Below are positions 6,768 to 14,008 of a DNA stretch of 15,810 bases, in pieces (the first letter of the stretch is position 1; each line of letters starts with the position of its first letter). Location of the stretch: positions 1 to 15,810 of the forward strand of contig CALJZV010000113.1 of assembly GCA_937983475.1 (NCBI GenBank), read 5' to 3'. Made by a program: the position numbers and the translations under genes. The DNA is from an uncultured Verrucomicrobiales bacterium (lineage in GTDB: Bacteria > Verrucomicrobiota > Verrucomicrobiia > Limisphaerales > JACDHS01). The notes beneath the pieces are model-generated. The model was given only the letters and a program-made list of their open reading frames with translations, searched no databases and was not told the DNA's origin.

Positions 6768-7480
6768 TTCGCGCCGTCATTTTCGACATTTACAAAACCC
6801 TTCTTGAAGTGTTGCCGCCCCCTTCCGATGCACAGGAGCGCTGGACGGCACTTTGCGAAAAATATGCCGATCGGACGCCACTGTCCCTGGATGGATTTGC
6901 GGAGAAGACCGAACTGCTGATTCAGGAACATCATGCCGAGGCCAAAGCGGCCGGGATCCTGCATCCGGAAATCTACTGGCCAGAAATTGCCCGGGGTGCG
7001 TGGGCGGAACTGGCATCGCTGTCCAAGGACCAGTTGGATGACTTTTTGTTCGAGCACGCTCAGTTACAGCGCACAATCCGGCTAATGCCGGGCGCGGCGA
7101 AGGTGTTGATTGCGCTCTCAAGAATCCAAATGCCGCTTGGCATCGCCTCCAATTCCCAGCCTTATACTTTGAGGGAATTAAGCGCCGCGCTCCAACCGCA
7201 CAGCCTGTCCATGGACTTGTTTCACCGGGACATTTGCTTTTATTCCTTCGAGGCTGGATTCAGTAAACCCAACCCTCATGTTTTCCGCTGGCTGACGGCT
7301 CGACTGAAATTTTTGGGCCGCCTTCCTGAAGAAACGCTCATGGTCGGCGACCGCTACGACAATGACATCGTTCCAGCCAAGGCGCAGGGCTGGCAAACAT
7401 GGCATCTGACCGAGACCCCCGACGCGCTAACCAAACTGGGCGGAAACTGGGCCGGCTTAAGGCATTTTCTGGGTTGTTGA
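6764..7480 (+). CDS. HAD-superfamily phosphatase (subfamily IA)
   Basis: A 238-residue HAD hydrolase from the ATG at 6764. Motif I is IRAVIFDIYKTLLEV with nucleophile Asp8. The second-Asp position is Tyr10, as in the dehalogenase-like DxYGT branch. Motif II is the Ser of IASNSQ, motif III the Lys of FSKPNPHVF and motif IV MVGDRYDNDIVPAKAQGW. A helical C1 cap lies between residues 15 and 105. I chose 6764 because it forms an ATGA overlap with the glycosyltransferase stop; an in-frame ATG at 6749 would add five residues (MDTET) and is possible. Coupling to a sugar transferase suggests it removes phosphate from the transferase product or a related sugar phosphate, as in two-step solute pathways; this is inference. 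It ends 11 bases before the convergent phosphorylase gene. Confidence 0.88.
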   Translation: MIRAVIFDIYKTLLEVLPPPSDAQERWTALCEKYADRTPLSLDGFAEKTELLIQEHHAEAKAAGILHPEIYWPEIARGAWAELASLSKDQLDDFLFEHAQLQRTIRLMPGAAKVLIALSRIQMPLGIASNSQPYTLRELSAALQPHSLSMDLFHRDICFYSFEAGFSKPNPHVFRWLTARLKFLGRLPEETLMVGDRYDNDIVPAKAQGWQTWHLTETPDALTKLGGNWAGLRHFLGC

Positions 7481-7491
7481 GCGATTTAGAG

Positions 7492-9240
7492 TCAGAGTCT
7501 CCGTGCCCACATCACTTCGTAGGGCTGCAATTTGAGATACTGATGGCTTCCAAACACTTTTTGGGTGAAGATATTTTCCCATCGTTCCCCGCTTGAAGTC
7601 ACCGGCTCCAAATTCACCTCCACCGAGTGATTCACCAGATTGTGCAGGCACAGGATGGATTCCCCGGTGGGAGCGGTGCGTGTCAGCGCAAAGGTTGATT
7701 CTCCCAACGAAAGCACATGCTGCTTGGAGACGGGATTGAATGCCGGGCTGCTCTGGCGAGCGTGAAGCAGCCTGGAAATTCCCCTGAACACCCGGGAGCG
7801 GAGAGACTGCGGATCGGATAAATCGCGTTCCAGATCGGCCCGATCCAGTTTCTGGCGGTTGATGCGGCGGGGAATTCCCGAGGCGTCCGCCGCGGCGCGA
7901 TCGTTGCGCGAGCCGAACAGGGAATGAAAATAAATGCCCGGCATCCCGGCAAGGGACAGCATGATGGCATGAGCAACCATGAAGCGGTTCACCTGCGTCT
8001 CCAATGGTTCATTTGACTGCGGATTGGAGAGCGCATCGAAGTAGGTGATGTTCAACTCGTAGGGGCTTTGGGAGCCGTCAGGGTTGTTCTTGTAACCTGC
8101 CAGGCCGCCATGTTCGAATGATTTTTCCACCAGCCAGCCGATGTGGTTTTCCGTGAGGATTCCTCGGGCCGGATTGAGGCCGATGCCATCGTGAGATGCG
8201 AGGAAATTAAAAAACGTCACACGCGGCGATGGCGGGTGGAGTATTTGAGCCCAGCGAGTCAAGTGCGTGCCGTCGCCGCTCAACAGCGAGTATAGCGTCA
8301 GGGGCGGCAGCGCGAAATTATAAACCAGTTGCGCCTCGTTGGTGCCGTCGCCGAAATAGGAAATGTTGTCCTTGTGCGGGACGTTGGTCTCGGTGACAAG
8401 CAGCACTTGGGGGGCGACCTCGTTCAGCACGGCCCGCATCAGTTGGACGATACGATGGGTTTCCGGCAAGTGAATGCAATGGGTGCCGATCTCCTTCCAA
8501 AGAAAGGCAATGGCATCCAGCCGGATGTATCGCGCGCCGTGCTTGACATAAAATAAAAGGGCGTCAACAAGCGCCAGCAGCACTTCGGGGTTCTTCACGT
8601 TCAGGTCCACTTGGTCGGCGCTGAAAGTCGTCCACACTTTTTTCTCACCTTCGGCGGTTTTGAAAGGCGTCAACAACGGCAATGCGCGCGGGCGGACGAC
8701 TTGCGAAAGGCTGGGCTCGCCCTCCACGGCAACGAAGAAATCCTTGAAGGCGGGATCCCCCTCGCAGAATTTTTTGAACCAAACGCCCTGGGCGGAGGCA
8801 TGGTTGAAAACCGCGTCAAACATCAGTTCAAACCGGTCGGCCAGGTGCTCGATGTGCCCCCAAGTTCCAAAATCCGGATCCACCTGATAATAATCCTTCA
8901 CCGAAAAACCATCGTCAGACGATGAGGGATAAAAGGGCAGAATGTGAATTCCGCTGACCACGCCGCCAAGGTGTTCCCCGGCAAAATCGCCAAGCGTCTG
9001 CAAGGGCGCCTTGCCCTTTTCGCGCACCTGGTCAGCGTAAGCAATCAGGAGCGAGTTGCGCTCATTGAGCGGCAGTTCACGGGACGAATGGCTTCCTGGG
9101 ATGGCAGGAAGCGGATATCTGCCCATGACAGCGCGCAACCGCGGCAGAAGTGATTCGGCAGTGGAATCCCCGTAAAGAAATGAAAGTTGTTCGAGCAATA
9201 AAGAATCCATTGGCAATTTTTTGTTGAAATCTTGATCCAT
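7492..9240 (-). CDS. GH13_18-type glycoside phosphorylase (sucrose / glucosylglycerate phosphorylase-like)
   Basis: A 582-residue alpha-amylase-fold enzyme. It starts at the ATG at 9240 (MDQDFNKKLPMDS), four bases after GGAGG; the frame runs on to 9366 but the extra residues do not fit. The barrel begins with HILPFYPSSSDDGFSVKDYY (99-118) and the amylase region FDAVFNHAS (141-149). Catalytic residues: nucleophile Asp242 in YIRLDAIAF, acid/base Glu284 in LLVTETN, and stabiliser Asp351 in FLASHDGIGLNP. The segments WKEIGTHCIHLPETH and YFGDGTNEAQLVYNFALPP fit GH13 subfamily 18, whose members reversibly phosphorolyse sucrose, sucrose-6-phosphate or glucosylglycerate to glucose-1-phosphate. The HLPETH region looks closer to glucosylglycerate phosphorylases than to classic sucrose phosphorylase, but I judge that from memory of the family. 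Being phosphorolytic, it saves one ATP per glucose. It is divergent from a glycosyltransferase. Confidence 0.87.
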   Translation of the reverse strand: MDQDFNKKLPMDSLLLEQLSFLYGDSTAESLLPRLRAVMGRYPLPAIPGSHSSRELPLNERNSLLIAYADQVREKGKAPLQTLGDFAGEHLGGVVSGIHILPFYPSSSDDGFSVKDYYQVDPDFGTWGHIEHLADRFELMFDAVFNHASAQGVWFKKFCEGDPAFKDFFVAVEGEPSLSQVVRPRALPLLTPFKTAEGEKKVWTTFSADQVDLNVKNPEVLLALVDALLFYVKHGARYIRLDAIAFLWKEIGTHCIHLPETHRIVQLMRAVLNEVAPQVLLVTETNVPHKDNISYFGDGTNEAQLVYNFALPPLTLYSLLSGDGTHLTRWAQILHPPSPRVTFFNFLASHDGIGLNPARGILTENHIGWLVEKSFEHGGLAGYKNNPDGSQSPYELNITYFDALSNPQSNEPLETQVNRFMVAHAIMLSLAGMPGIYFHSLFGSRNDRAAADASGIPRRINRQKLDRADLERDLSDPQSLRSRVFRGISRLLHARQSSPAFNPVSKQHVLSLGESTFALTRTAPTGESILCLHNLVNHSVEVNLEPVTSSGERWENIFTQKVFGSHQYLKLQPYEVMWARRL

Positions 9241-9244
9241 TATA

Positions 9245-9249
9245 CCTCC
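9245..9249 (-). promoter_or_regulatory. Strong Shine-Dalgarno of the phosphorylase gene
   Basis: GGAGG on the minus strand lies four bases before the ATG at 9240. It decides the start against the longer open frame reaching 9366, and is the strongest ribosome binding site in the window. Confidence 0.75.
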
Positions 9250-9289
9250 GCGATGCGGTTTTTGCCTACCCAGGGTTTGAATTTTTTTA

Positions 9290-10600
9290 TTGTTTGTAAA
9301 ATATTGGAGTGTGAGCACGCTAACACTGCAAACCAGTCCACCAAGAAGAATCGGGTTTATTTCCACGCGCTTTCACGGCACCGACGGCGTCACTTTGGAG
9401 GCCGACAAATGGGCCCATTTGCTTCAGGAACTGGGCCACAATTGCTTCTGGATGGCCGGACAGATTGAAAAGCCACAAGAAATCAGCCACCACGTGCCGC
9501 TGGCGTTTTTCAATCACCCGGACGTGCTGGACGTTCAGAGTCGGTTATATGGCGTGCCCAAGCGCAGCCGCGGGATCACCAACACCATCCAGCACATCAA
9601 AGAAAAGCTGAAGGACGAGATTTACCATTTCATCGACAAGTTCGGCGTCGAGGTTTTGGTGCCTCAAAACATCCTGGCCATTCCCATGCACGTCCCCTTG
9701 GGGCTGGCGATGACCGAGGTCATTGCCGAAACAGGCATGCCGACCATTGCCCATCACCACGATTTTTCATGGGAACGCGAACGGTTCACGCTCAATGGCG
9801 TCGGGGATTATCTTCAGGCCGCGTTTCCCCCGTCACTGCCCCGCGTGGAGCATGTGGTCATCAATTCGATGGCCCAAAAGGAACTGGCCCGTCGCTTCGG
9901 GCTTCCCTCCACCATCATTCCCAATATCATCGAATTCGAGAATCCGCCCGCAGGAATTGATGATTACAACGCGGATTTCCAGGCGGAACTTGGGCTAGCC
10001 GAGGACGACCGTATAATACTGCAACCCACCCGCGTGGTCGCGCGCAAAGGCATTGAGCATGCCATTGAACTGGTTCGGCGCCTAGACGACCCGCGCGCCA
10101 AGCTGGTTATTTCCCACCCGGCTGGAGACGAGGGCAGCAGCTACCTCCAGCTCATTCGTGAGCGCATTGATGACGCGAAGATTGATGTGCGGTTCATTGC
10201 CGACCGGATTGGAACCGTTCGGGGCATCAACGCCGAGGGGAAGAAGATTTTCACTCTCTTCGACGCTTATCCACACGCCAACCTGGTGACCTACCCCAGC
10301 CATTACGAAGGCTTCGGCAACGCCTTTCTGGAAGCGGTTTATTTTCGCAAGCCTGTGCTTGTGAACACCTACGCTGTTTACGCCCGCGACATTTCTCCTC
10401 TAGGCTTCAAAACCATTGAGATGCCCCAACTGATCACCAACCAGGTGGTGGACCAGACCCGTGAAATCCTTCGCAACGAATCGCTAAGGGAGGAATGGGC
10501 GGAAAACAACTATCATCTGGGTCTGAAATACTTCTCCTACAGCGTGGCCCGCCGCAAGCTGGCAGCCAGACTGGCCAATTTTTATGGAGATACTTTCTAG
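9290..10600 (+). CDS. GT4 family glycosyltransferase (mannosylglucosylglycerate synthase-like)
   Basis: A GT-B glycosyltransferase of up to 436 residues. The N-terminal strand RRIGFISTRFHGTDGVTLEA carries the glycine loop and is followed by WAHLLQELGH. HHHD lies at 155-158 with Trp161, then FPPSL...HVVIN...FG...PNI (179-213). The donor half has QPTRVVARKG (245-254) and the EX7E motif Glu340-Glu348 (EGFGNAFLEAV). Numbering assumes the TTG at 9290; GTG at 9311 is an alternative with GGAG only one base upstream, and there is no ATG. The layout resembles GT4 enzymes that add a hexose to glucosylglycerate or similar small acceptors, which fits the divergent phosphorylase 50-70 bases away. The same motif layout appears in the 5163-6767 protein, so the two are probably distant paralogues. 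Donor and acceptor are not proven. Confidence 0.85.
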   Translation: MFVKYWSVSTLTLQTSPPRRIGFISTRFHGTDGVTLEADKWAHLLQELGHNCFWMAGQIEKPQEISHHVPLAFFNHPDVLDVQSRLYGVPKRSRGITNTIQHIKEKLKDEIYHFIDKFGVEVLVPQNILAIPMHVPLGLAMTEVIAETGMPTIAHHHDFSWERERFTLNGVGDYLQAAFPPSLPRVEHVVINSMAQKELARRFGLPSTIIPNIIEFENPPAGIDDYNADFQAELGLAEDDRIILQPTRVVARKGIEHAIELVRRLDDPRAKLVISHPAGDEGSSYLQLIRERIDDAKIDVRFIADRIGTVRGINAEGKKIFTLFDAYPHANLVTYPSHYEGFGNAFLEAVYFRKPVLVNTYAVYARDISPLGFKTIEMPQLITNQVVDQTREILRNESLREEWAENNYHLGLKYFSYSVARRKLAARLANFYGDTF

Positions 10601-10640
10601 TTCGCGGAACCCCGCGATGAAAAACCATCAAAATGGGCTA

Positions 10641-10668
10641 TTGACTTAAACCCTTTGCTTGATATTTT
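10641..10668 (+). promoter_or_regulatory. Probable promoter of rplM-rpsI
   Basis: TTGACT (10641-10646) and TATTTT (10663-10668) are separated by 16 bases, a good sigma70-type arrangement. The likely transcription start is about 20 bases before the rplM ATG at 10696. The region lies between the glycosyltransferase stop (10600) and rplM and fits independent expression of the ribosomal protein pair. Confidence 0.55.
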
Positions 10669-10695
10669 CACCGCTCTTTGATTTCTGGATTTTGG

Positions 10696-11130
10696 ATGAA
10701 AACGTATTTGCCGAAGAACACTTTGGAACAGCGCAAGTGGCACGTGATTGATGCCGACGGCGCAATCCTGGGCCGCCTTGCGGTGCAGGTTGCCGACATT
10801 TTGCGCGGAAAAAACAAGCCGGTCTTCACACCTCACCTGGATGCGGGCGACTTTGTCATTGTCATCAACGCTGAAAAAGTCCGCCTGACAGGCAAGAAGG
10901 AAACCGCCAAGGAATACATGACCTATTCCGGATGGAAAGGCGGCGAAAAATATAAAACCGTGGAGCAGGTTCGCGCCAAGCATCCCGAGCGGCTGATTGA
11001 GCACGCCGTCAAGGGCATGATTCCCAAAAACCGCCTCGGGCGCGTCCTTCTCACCAAATTAAAAGTTTACAAAGGCGCTGATCATCCTCACGCCGCCCAG
11101 CTTCCCGCACCGCTGGCCCCTGCAAAGTAA
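10696..11130 (+). CDS. rplM: 50S ribosomal protein L13
   Basis: A 144-residue protein of standard L13 length. It opens MKTYLPKNTLEQRKWHVIDA and has the conserved GRLAVQVADILRGKNKP segment (about residues 26-42). The middle has the VINAEKVRLTGKK strand and the YMTYSGWKGG turn. The C-terminal half carries the signature RLIEHAVKGMIPKNRLGR, then KLKVYKGADHPHAAQ. L13 binds 23S rRNA early in large-subunit assembly. The frame is open up to 10678 with a TTG, but the ATG at 10696 is the family start. rpsI follows after 16 bases, the usual L13-S9 pair, which are nearly always co-transcribed. A probable promoter is at 10641-10668. Confidence 0.97.
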   Translation: MKTYLPKNTLEQRKWHVIDADGAILGRLAVQVADILRGKNKPVFTPHLDAGDFVIVINAEKVRLTGKKETAKEYMTYSGWKGGEKYKTVEQVRAKHPERLIEHAVKGMIPKNRLGRVLLTKLKVYKGADHPHAAQLPAPLAPAK

Positions 11131-11146
11131 CCTTTACAATTGACCT

Positions 11147-11548
11147 ATGGCAGAAGCACCCACACAGGAATTTGTCGCCACCGGCCGCCGCAAAACGTCT
11201 GTCGCCCGAGTCCGCATGGCCTCCGGCTCCGGCAAGATCACCGTCAATGGCAGGCCCTTTGAAAATTATTTCCCGACGGACAACCTGCGCACCATGGTGT
11301 CGCAGCCCTTGAGCGCCACCGAAACCGCCAGCAAATTTGACGTCCGTGTCAATGTTTCCGGCGGCGGCCCCACCGGCCAGGCTGGCGCTGTTCGCCATGG
11401 CATTGCCAGGGCGTTGCTGGTCGCGGACGCCAACTTGCGCCCGACACTCAAATCCCAAGGGCTGTTAACCCGCGATCCACGTATGAAGGAGCGCAAAAAA
11501 TACGGCCAACCCGGCGCGCGCAAACGCTTCCAGTTCAGCAAGCGTTAA
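11147..11548 (+). CDS. rpsI: 30S ribosomal protein S9
   Basis: A 133-residue S9 protein. The N-terminal FVATGRRKTSVARVRM (9-24) is the family signature. The central KITVNGRPFENYFP and the conserved GGGPTGQAGAVRHGIARALL (73-92) follow. The C-terminus is the basic tail RKKYGQPGARKRFQFSKR, which reaches the P-site tRNA in the ribosome; the last residues SKR match the universal ending. The gene starts 16 bases after rplM and is followed by a strong intrinsic terminator, so rplM and rpsI make a two-gene operon here. Confidence 0.98.
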   Translation: MAEAPTQEFVATGRRKTSVARVRMASGSGKITVNGRPFENYFPTDNLRTMVSQPLSATETASKFDVRVNVSGGGPTGQAGAVRHGIARALLVADANLRPTLKSQGLLTRDPRMKERKKYGQPGARKRFQFSKR

Positions 11549-11566
11549 TATTTGCCTGTTTTGCAG

Positions 11567-11597
11567 ACCCCGCTGGCCGCGCCGGCGGGGTTTTTCT
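11567..11597 (+). terminator. Rho-independent terminator of rplM-rpsI
   Basis: CCCCGC (11568-11573) pairs with GCGGGG (11585-11590), with an inner GGC/GCC extension around a small loop. The hairpin is followed directly by TTTTTC (11591-11596). It lies 19 bases after the rpsI stop and is the clearest terminator in the window. Expression of argC would then need its own promoter or read-through. Confidence 0.9.
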
Positions 11598-11625
11598 TTA
11601 CTCAGGGCTGTTTATTGCCCCTTGC

Positions 11626-11644
11626 GATCGGCCAGCGATCTTTT
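11626..11644 (+). repeat. Short inverted repeat before argC
   Basis: GATCG (11626-11630) and CGATC (11636-11640) are separated by five bases and followed by TTTT. It could be a weak second terminator or a regulatory hairpin or operator in front of argC. At five base pairs it could also be chance. Confidence 0.3.
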
Positions 11645-11661
11645 AATTACCCATAAGTCAA

Positions 11662-12729
11662 ATGAGCCAAGCCAACGTCAAAGTTGCCATTGTTGGAGCC
11701 TCGGGATATTCGGGCGAAGAACTGGTTCGCCTGCTTCTTCACCATCCGCACTCCGAACTGACTGCTGTCACCTCGCGCCAAAACGCGGGCCAAAGCTTGG
11801 CGCAAGTTTTTCCAAAACACGCCAGTCATCCAAGGGCGCGTTCCCTCCGCTTTGTGGAGCCCAACCCGGAGTTGCTGGCCAGAAGCGCCCAGCTTGTTTT
11901 TTTGGCGTTGCCCCACGGCGTTGCCGCCGAATATGCCGTTCCCCTGCTCCAACTGGGATGCCAAGTTATTGACTTGAGCGCGGATTTCCGCCTCAAAAAT
12001 GCAGCCGTTTACAAGGAATTTTACGGCCATGACCACCCGGCGCCCGAACTGCTTGCCACATCGGTTTACGGCCTTCCCGAGGTGCACCGGGACAAACTCA
12101 AAAGCGCCACGCTGGTGGCCTCCGCGGGTTGTTATCCGACCAGCATTTTGCTGCCGCTCATCCCGCTGCTGCGCGAAAAACTCATCAAACCCACCGGCAT
12201 CATCGCCAACTCTCTGAGCGGCGTCAGCGGCGCGGGCCGCAAAGCCGAGGTGGATTATTTGTTTGTCGAATGCAACGAGAGCGTCCGCCCCTACGGGGTC
12301 CCTAAACACCGTCACTTATCGGAAATTGAACAGGAACTCTCTTCCGCCGCAAGCGAGGCTGTTACAATTCAGTTCACCCCGCATTTGATCCCGGTCAATC
12401 GGGGAATTCTCACCACGCTCTACGTGGCCCCAGAGCGCCATTTTTCCACGCCGGAGGAAATGTCCGTATTGGCGGAAAAAATCACCCGATGCTTCGAGGC
12501 CGCCTACTCAGGCGAACCCTTCATTCGGCTGCTGGAGGGCAAGGCCTTGCCGGACACCAAAAATGTCACCGGCACCAACTGCATTGAGATTGCCTGGCGG
12601 CTGGATCCCCGGACCGGCCGCCTCATAGTCATGAGCGCCGAGGACAACATCGTCAAAGGCGCCAGCGGGCAGGCTGTCCAGTGCATGAATCTCGTTTGCG
12701 GATTTCCCGAAACCGCGGGCTTGTTGTAG
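11662..12729 (+). CDS. argC: N-acetyl-gamma-glutamyl-phosphate reductase
   Basis: A 355-residue ArgC, which reduces N-acetylglutamyl phosphate to the semialdehyde with NADPH in the third arginine step. The N-terminal Rossmann motif is VAIVGASGYSGEELVRLL (8-25). The catalytic Cys157 lies in LVASAGCYPTSILLPL. The conserved histidine region KHRHLSEIEQEL begins at residue 215 (His216, His218). FTPHLIPVNRGILTTLYV and the C-terminal GTNCIEIAW and NIVKGASGQAVQCMNL segments complete the family pattern. No visible Shine-Dalgarno precedes the ATG at 11662, but the start gives a normal N-terminus. It follows the ribosomal operon terminator and is convergent with the propeller gene, whose stop lies 20 bases away. 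Of the arginine genes only argJ is also in this window. Confidence 0.96.
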   Translation: MSQANVKVAIVGASGYSGEELVRLLLHHPHSELTAVTSRQNAGQSLAQVFPKHASHPRARSLRFVEPNPELLARSAQLVFLALPHGVAAEYAVPLLQLGCQVIDLSADFRLKNAAVYKEFYGHDHPAPELLATSVYGLPEVHRDKLKSATLVASAGCYPTSILLPLIPLLREKLIKPTGIIANSLSGVSGAGRKAEVDYLFVECNESVRPYGVPKHRHLSEIEQELSSAASEAVTIQFTPHLIPVNRGILTTLYVAPERHFSTPEEMSVLAEKITRCFEAAYSGEPFIRLLEGKALPDTKNVTGTNCIEIAWRLDPRTGRLIVMSAEDNIVKGASGQAVQCMNLVCGFPETAGLL

Positions 12730-12749
12730 AGGCAAAACGCAGGGGGATG

Positions 12750-13976
12750 TTAATTCTCGCCGGCGATGCAAAACACATGCCGACCTCCGCGAATGTACAC
12801 TCTTCCGCCACTCACCGCCGGTGAGGCGTAACACGGCTCGCCCAACTCATTTTTGGCAACCAAATTGAACTCTGGAGCAGCCTTCACCACATGCGTGACG
12901 CCCTCGTCATTGAGAAAATATACCAGTCCGGCAGCGGCAACGGGCGAGGCATGCTGAACCCCGAGTCGTTCCTCCAAGAAAAGTTTCCCTGTCGCTGCAT
13001 CAAAACAATGCGCGACGCCAGCCTCGGAAATGCTCAGCAAATACTGGCCGCTGATGACGGGCGAAGGGACGTAAGCCCCACCTTTGTTTGTGCGCCATTT
13101 AACGGAATCAGCGTCCAGTTTTTCGTTGCCCGTGGGATTTAGCGCAACAATCACCTTTTCCGGATATCCGCCCACCACGAAGAGCAACTTGAGCGTGGGA
13201 CTGTAAACCGGTGTGGCTACAAAAGAGTCGGTCGGCCCATCATAATGCCACAGTTCCCTGCCGTCTCTGGCCGCATACCCCCGCACGCTCAACGCGCCTG
13301 CCAGCACGATTTGGTTGCGCCCGCTGACTTTCACGCCCAACGGCGTGCTGTAGCCGCGGGTGCCCTTGCGGCGCTCGGTTTTCCAAAGCGTTTTTCCGTT
13401 CTTGGGATCGAGGGCGGTAATGAACGCGCCCCGCTCATGATCAGCACTAACAATCAGTTTGTTGTCGGAGATAATCGGGGAACTGCAAAATCCGAACTGG
13501 CTGTAAAATTCCCCGACACGAACAAGCCACTGTTGATTGCCGGAAAAATCGTGCGCGGCGACCACCATTTCCCTGCCATCAAGGAAAGAGGCAAAAACCC
13601 GTTTTCCATCGGTCGCTGGCGTGCTTGAGGCGTGGCTGTTTTTTGCGTGCTTGGGCTCCAGCGGCGCCTTCAGCACAGTTTGCTGCCAAAGCAGCTTCCC
13701 CTCCCTGGTGTCGTAGGCGAGCAGCAGACGCTCTTCAGTTTCGGGAAGCGCAGTGAAGACAAACACGCGATTTTCCCAAATAATCGGTGAGGCATGGCCA
13801 ACGCCGGGCACCTCGGCCTTCCAAATCACATTGCTCATGGCGTTCCAGTGAACCGGAGCTTGCTTTTCCAAACTGGAACCATCCCCGCGCGGTCCACGCC
13901 AGGCAGGCCAGTTTTCCGCGACCAATTCGCCGCTGGCCAAGCCAATCAGGAAGAATTTGCAAAGGTGACGCAACAT
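12750..13976 (-). CDS. Exported PQQ-like beta-propeller protein
   Basis: A 408-residue protein with an N-terminal export signal (MLRHLCKFFLIGLASGELVAE; basic start, hydrophobic core to about residue 18). The mature region begins NWPAWRGPRGDGSS, an opening common in the outer-compartment PQQ-like proteins of Planctomycetes and Verrucomicrobia. Repeated blade signatures follow: LLAYDTREGKLLWQQ, ALDPKNGKTLWKTE, GYAARDGRELWHYDG and CFDAATGKLFLEER. Each ends in a DGKxxW-like turn. Repeated SPxxxxxRVF/VYF strands are also visible. This points to an eight-blade-type quinoprotein-like propeller, but the PQQ-binding and catalytic residues of true alcohol dehydrogenases are not evident, so it is more likely a structural or binding protein. 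It starts 32 bases after the argJ stop on the same strand, so it could be co-transcribed with argJ. Confidence 0.88.
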   Translation of the reverse strand: MLRHLCKFFLIGLASGELVAENWPAWRGPRGDGSSLEKQAPVHWNAMSNVIWKAEVPGVGHASPIIWENRVFVFTALPETEERLLLAYDTREGKLLWQQTVLKAPLEPKHAKNSHASSTPATDGKRVFASFLDGREMVVAAHDFSGNQQWLVRVGEFYSQFGFCSSPIISDNKLIVSADHERGAFITALDPKNGKTLWKTERRKGTRGYSTPLGVKVSGRNQIVLAGALSVRGYAARDGRELWHYDGPTDSFVATPVYSPTLKLLFVVGGYPEKVIVALNPTGNEKLDADSVKWRTNKGGAYVPSPVISGQYLLSISEAGVAHCFDAATGKLFLEERLGVQHASPVAAAGLVYFLNDEGVTHVVKAAPEFNLVAKNELGEPCYASPAVSGGRVYIRGGRHVFCIAGEN

Positions 13977-14008
13977 GCTGACATCCTGCCTCTATTTAGG
14001 AGATCAGC

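Noticed and set aside
1036..7480. Lack of the second motif-I Asp in both HAD proteins (Gly12 and Tyr10)
   Set aside because: These substitutions are normal in the YihX-like and dehalogenase-like branches, so they are not evidence of inactivation.
10602..10617. Hairpin TCGCGG-AACC-CCGCGA just after the second glycosyltransferase
   Set aside because: A six-pair stem is present but no T-run follows, so I do not call it a terminator; it may be a weak one or chance.
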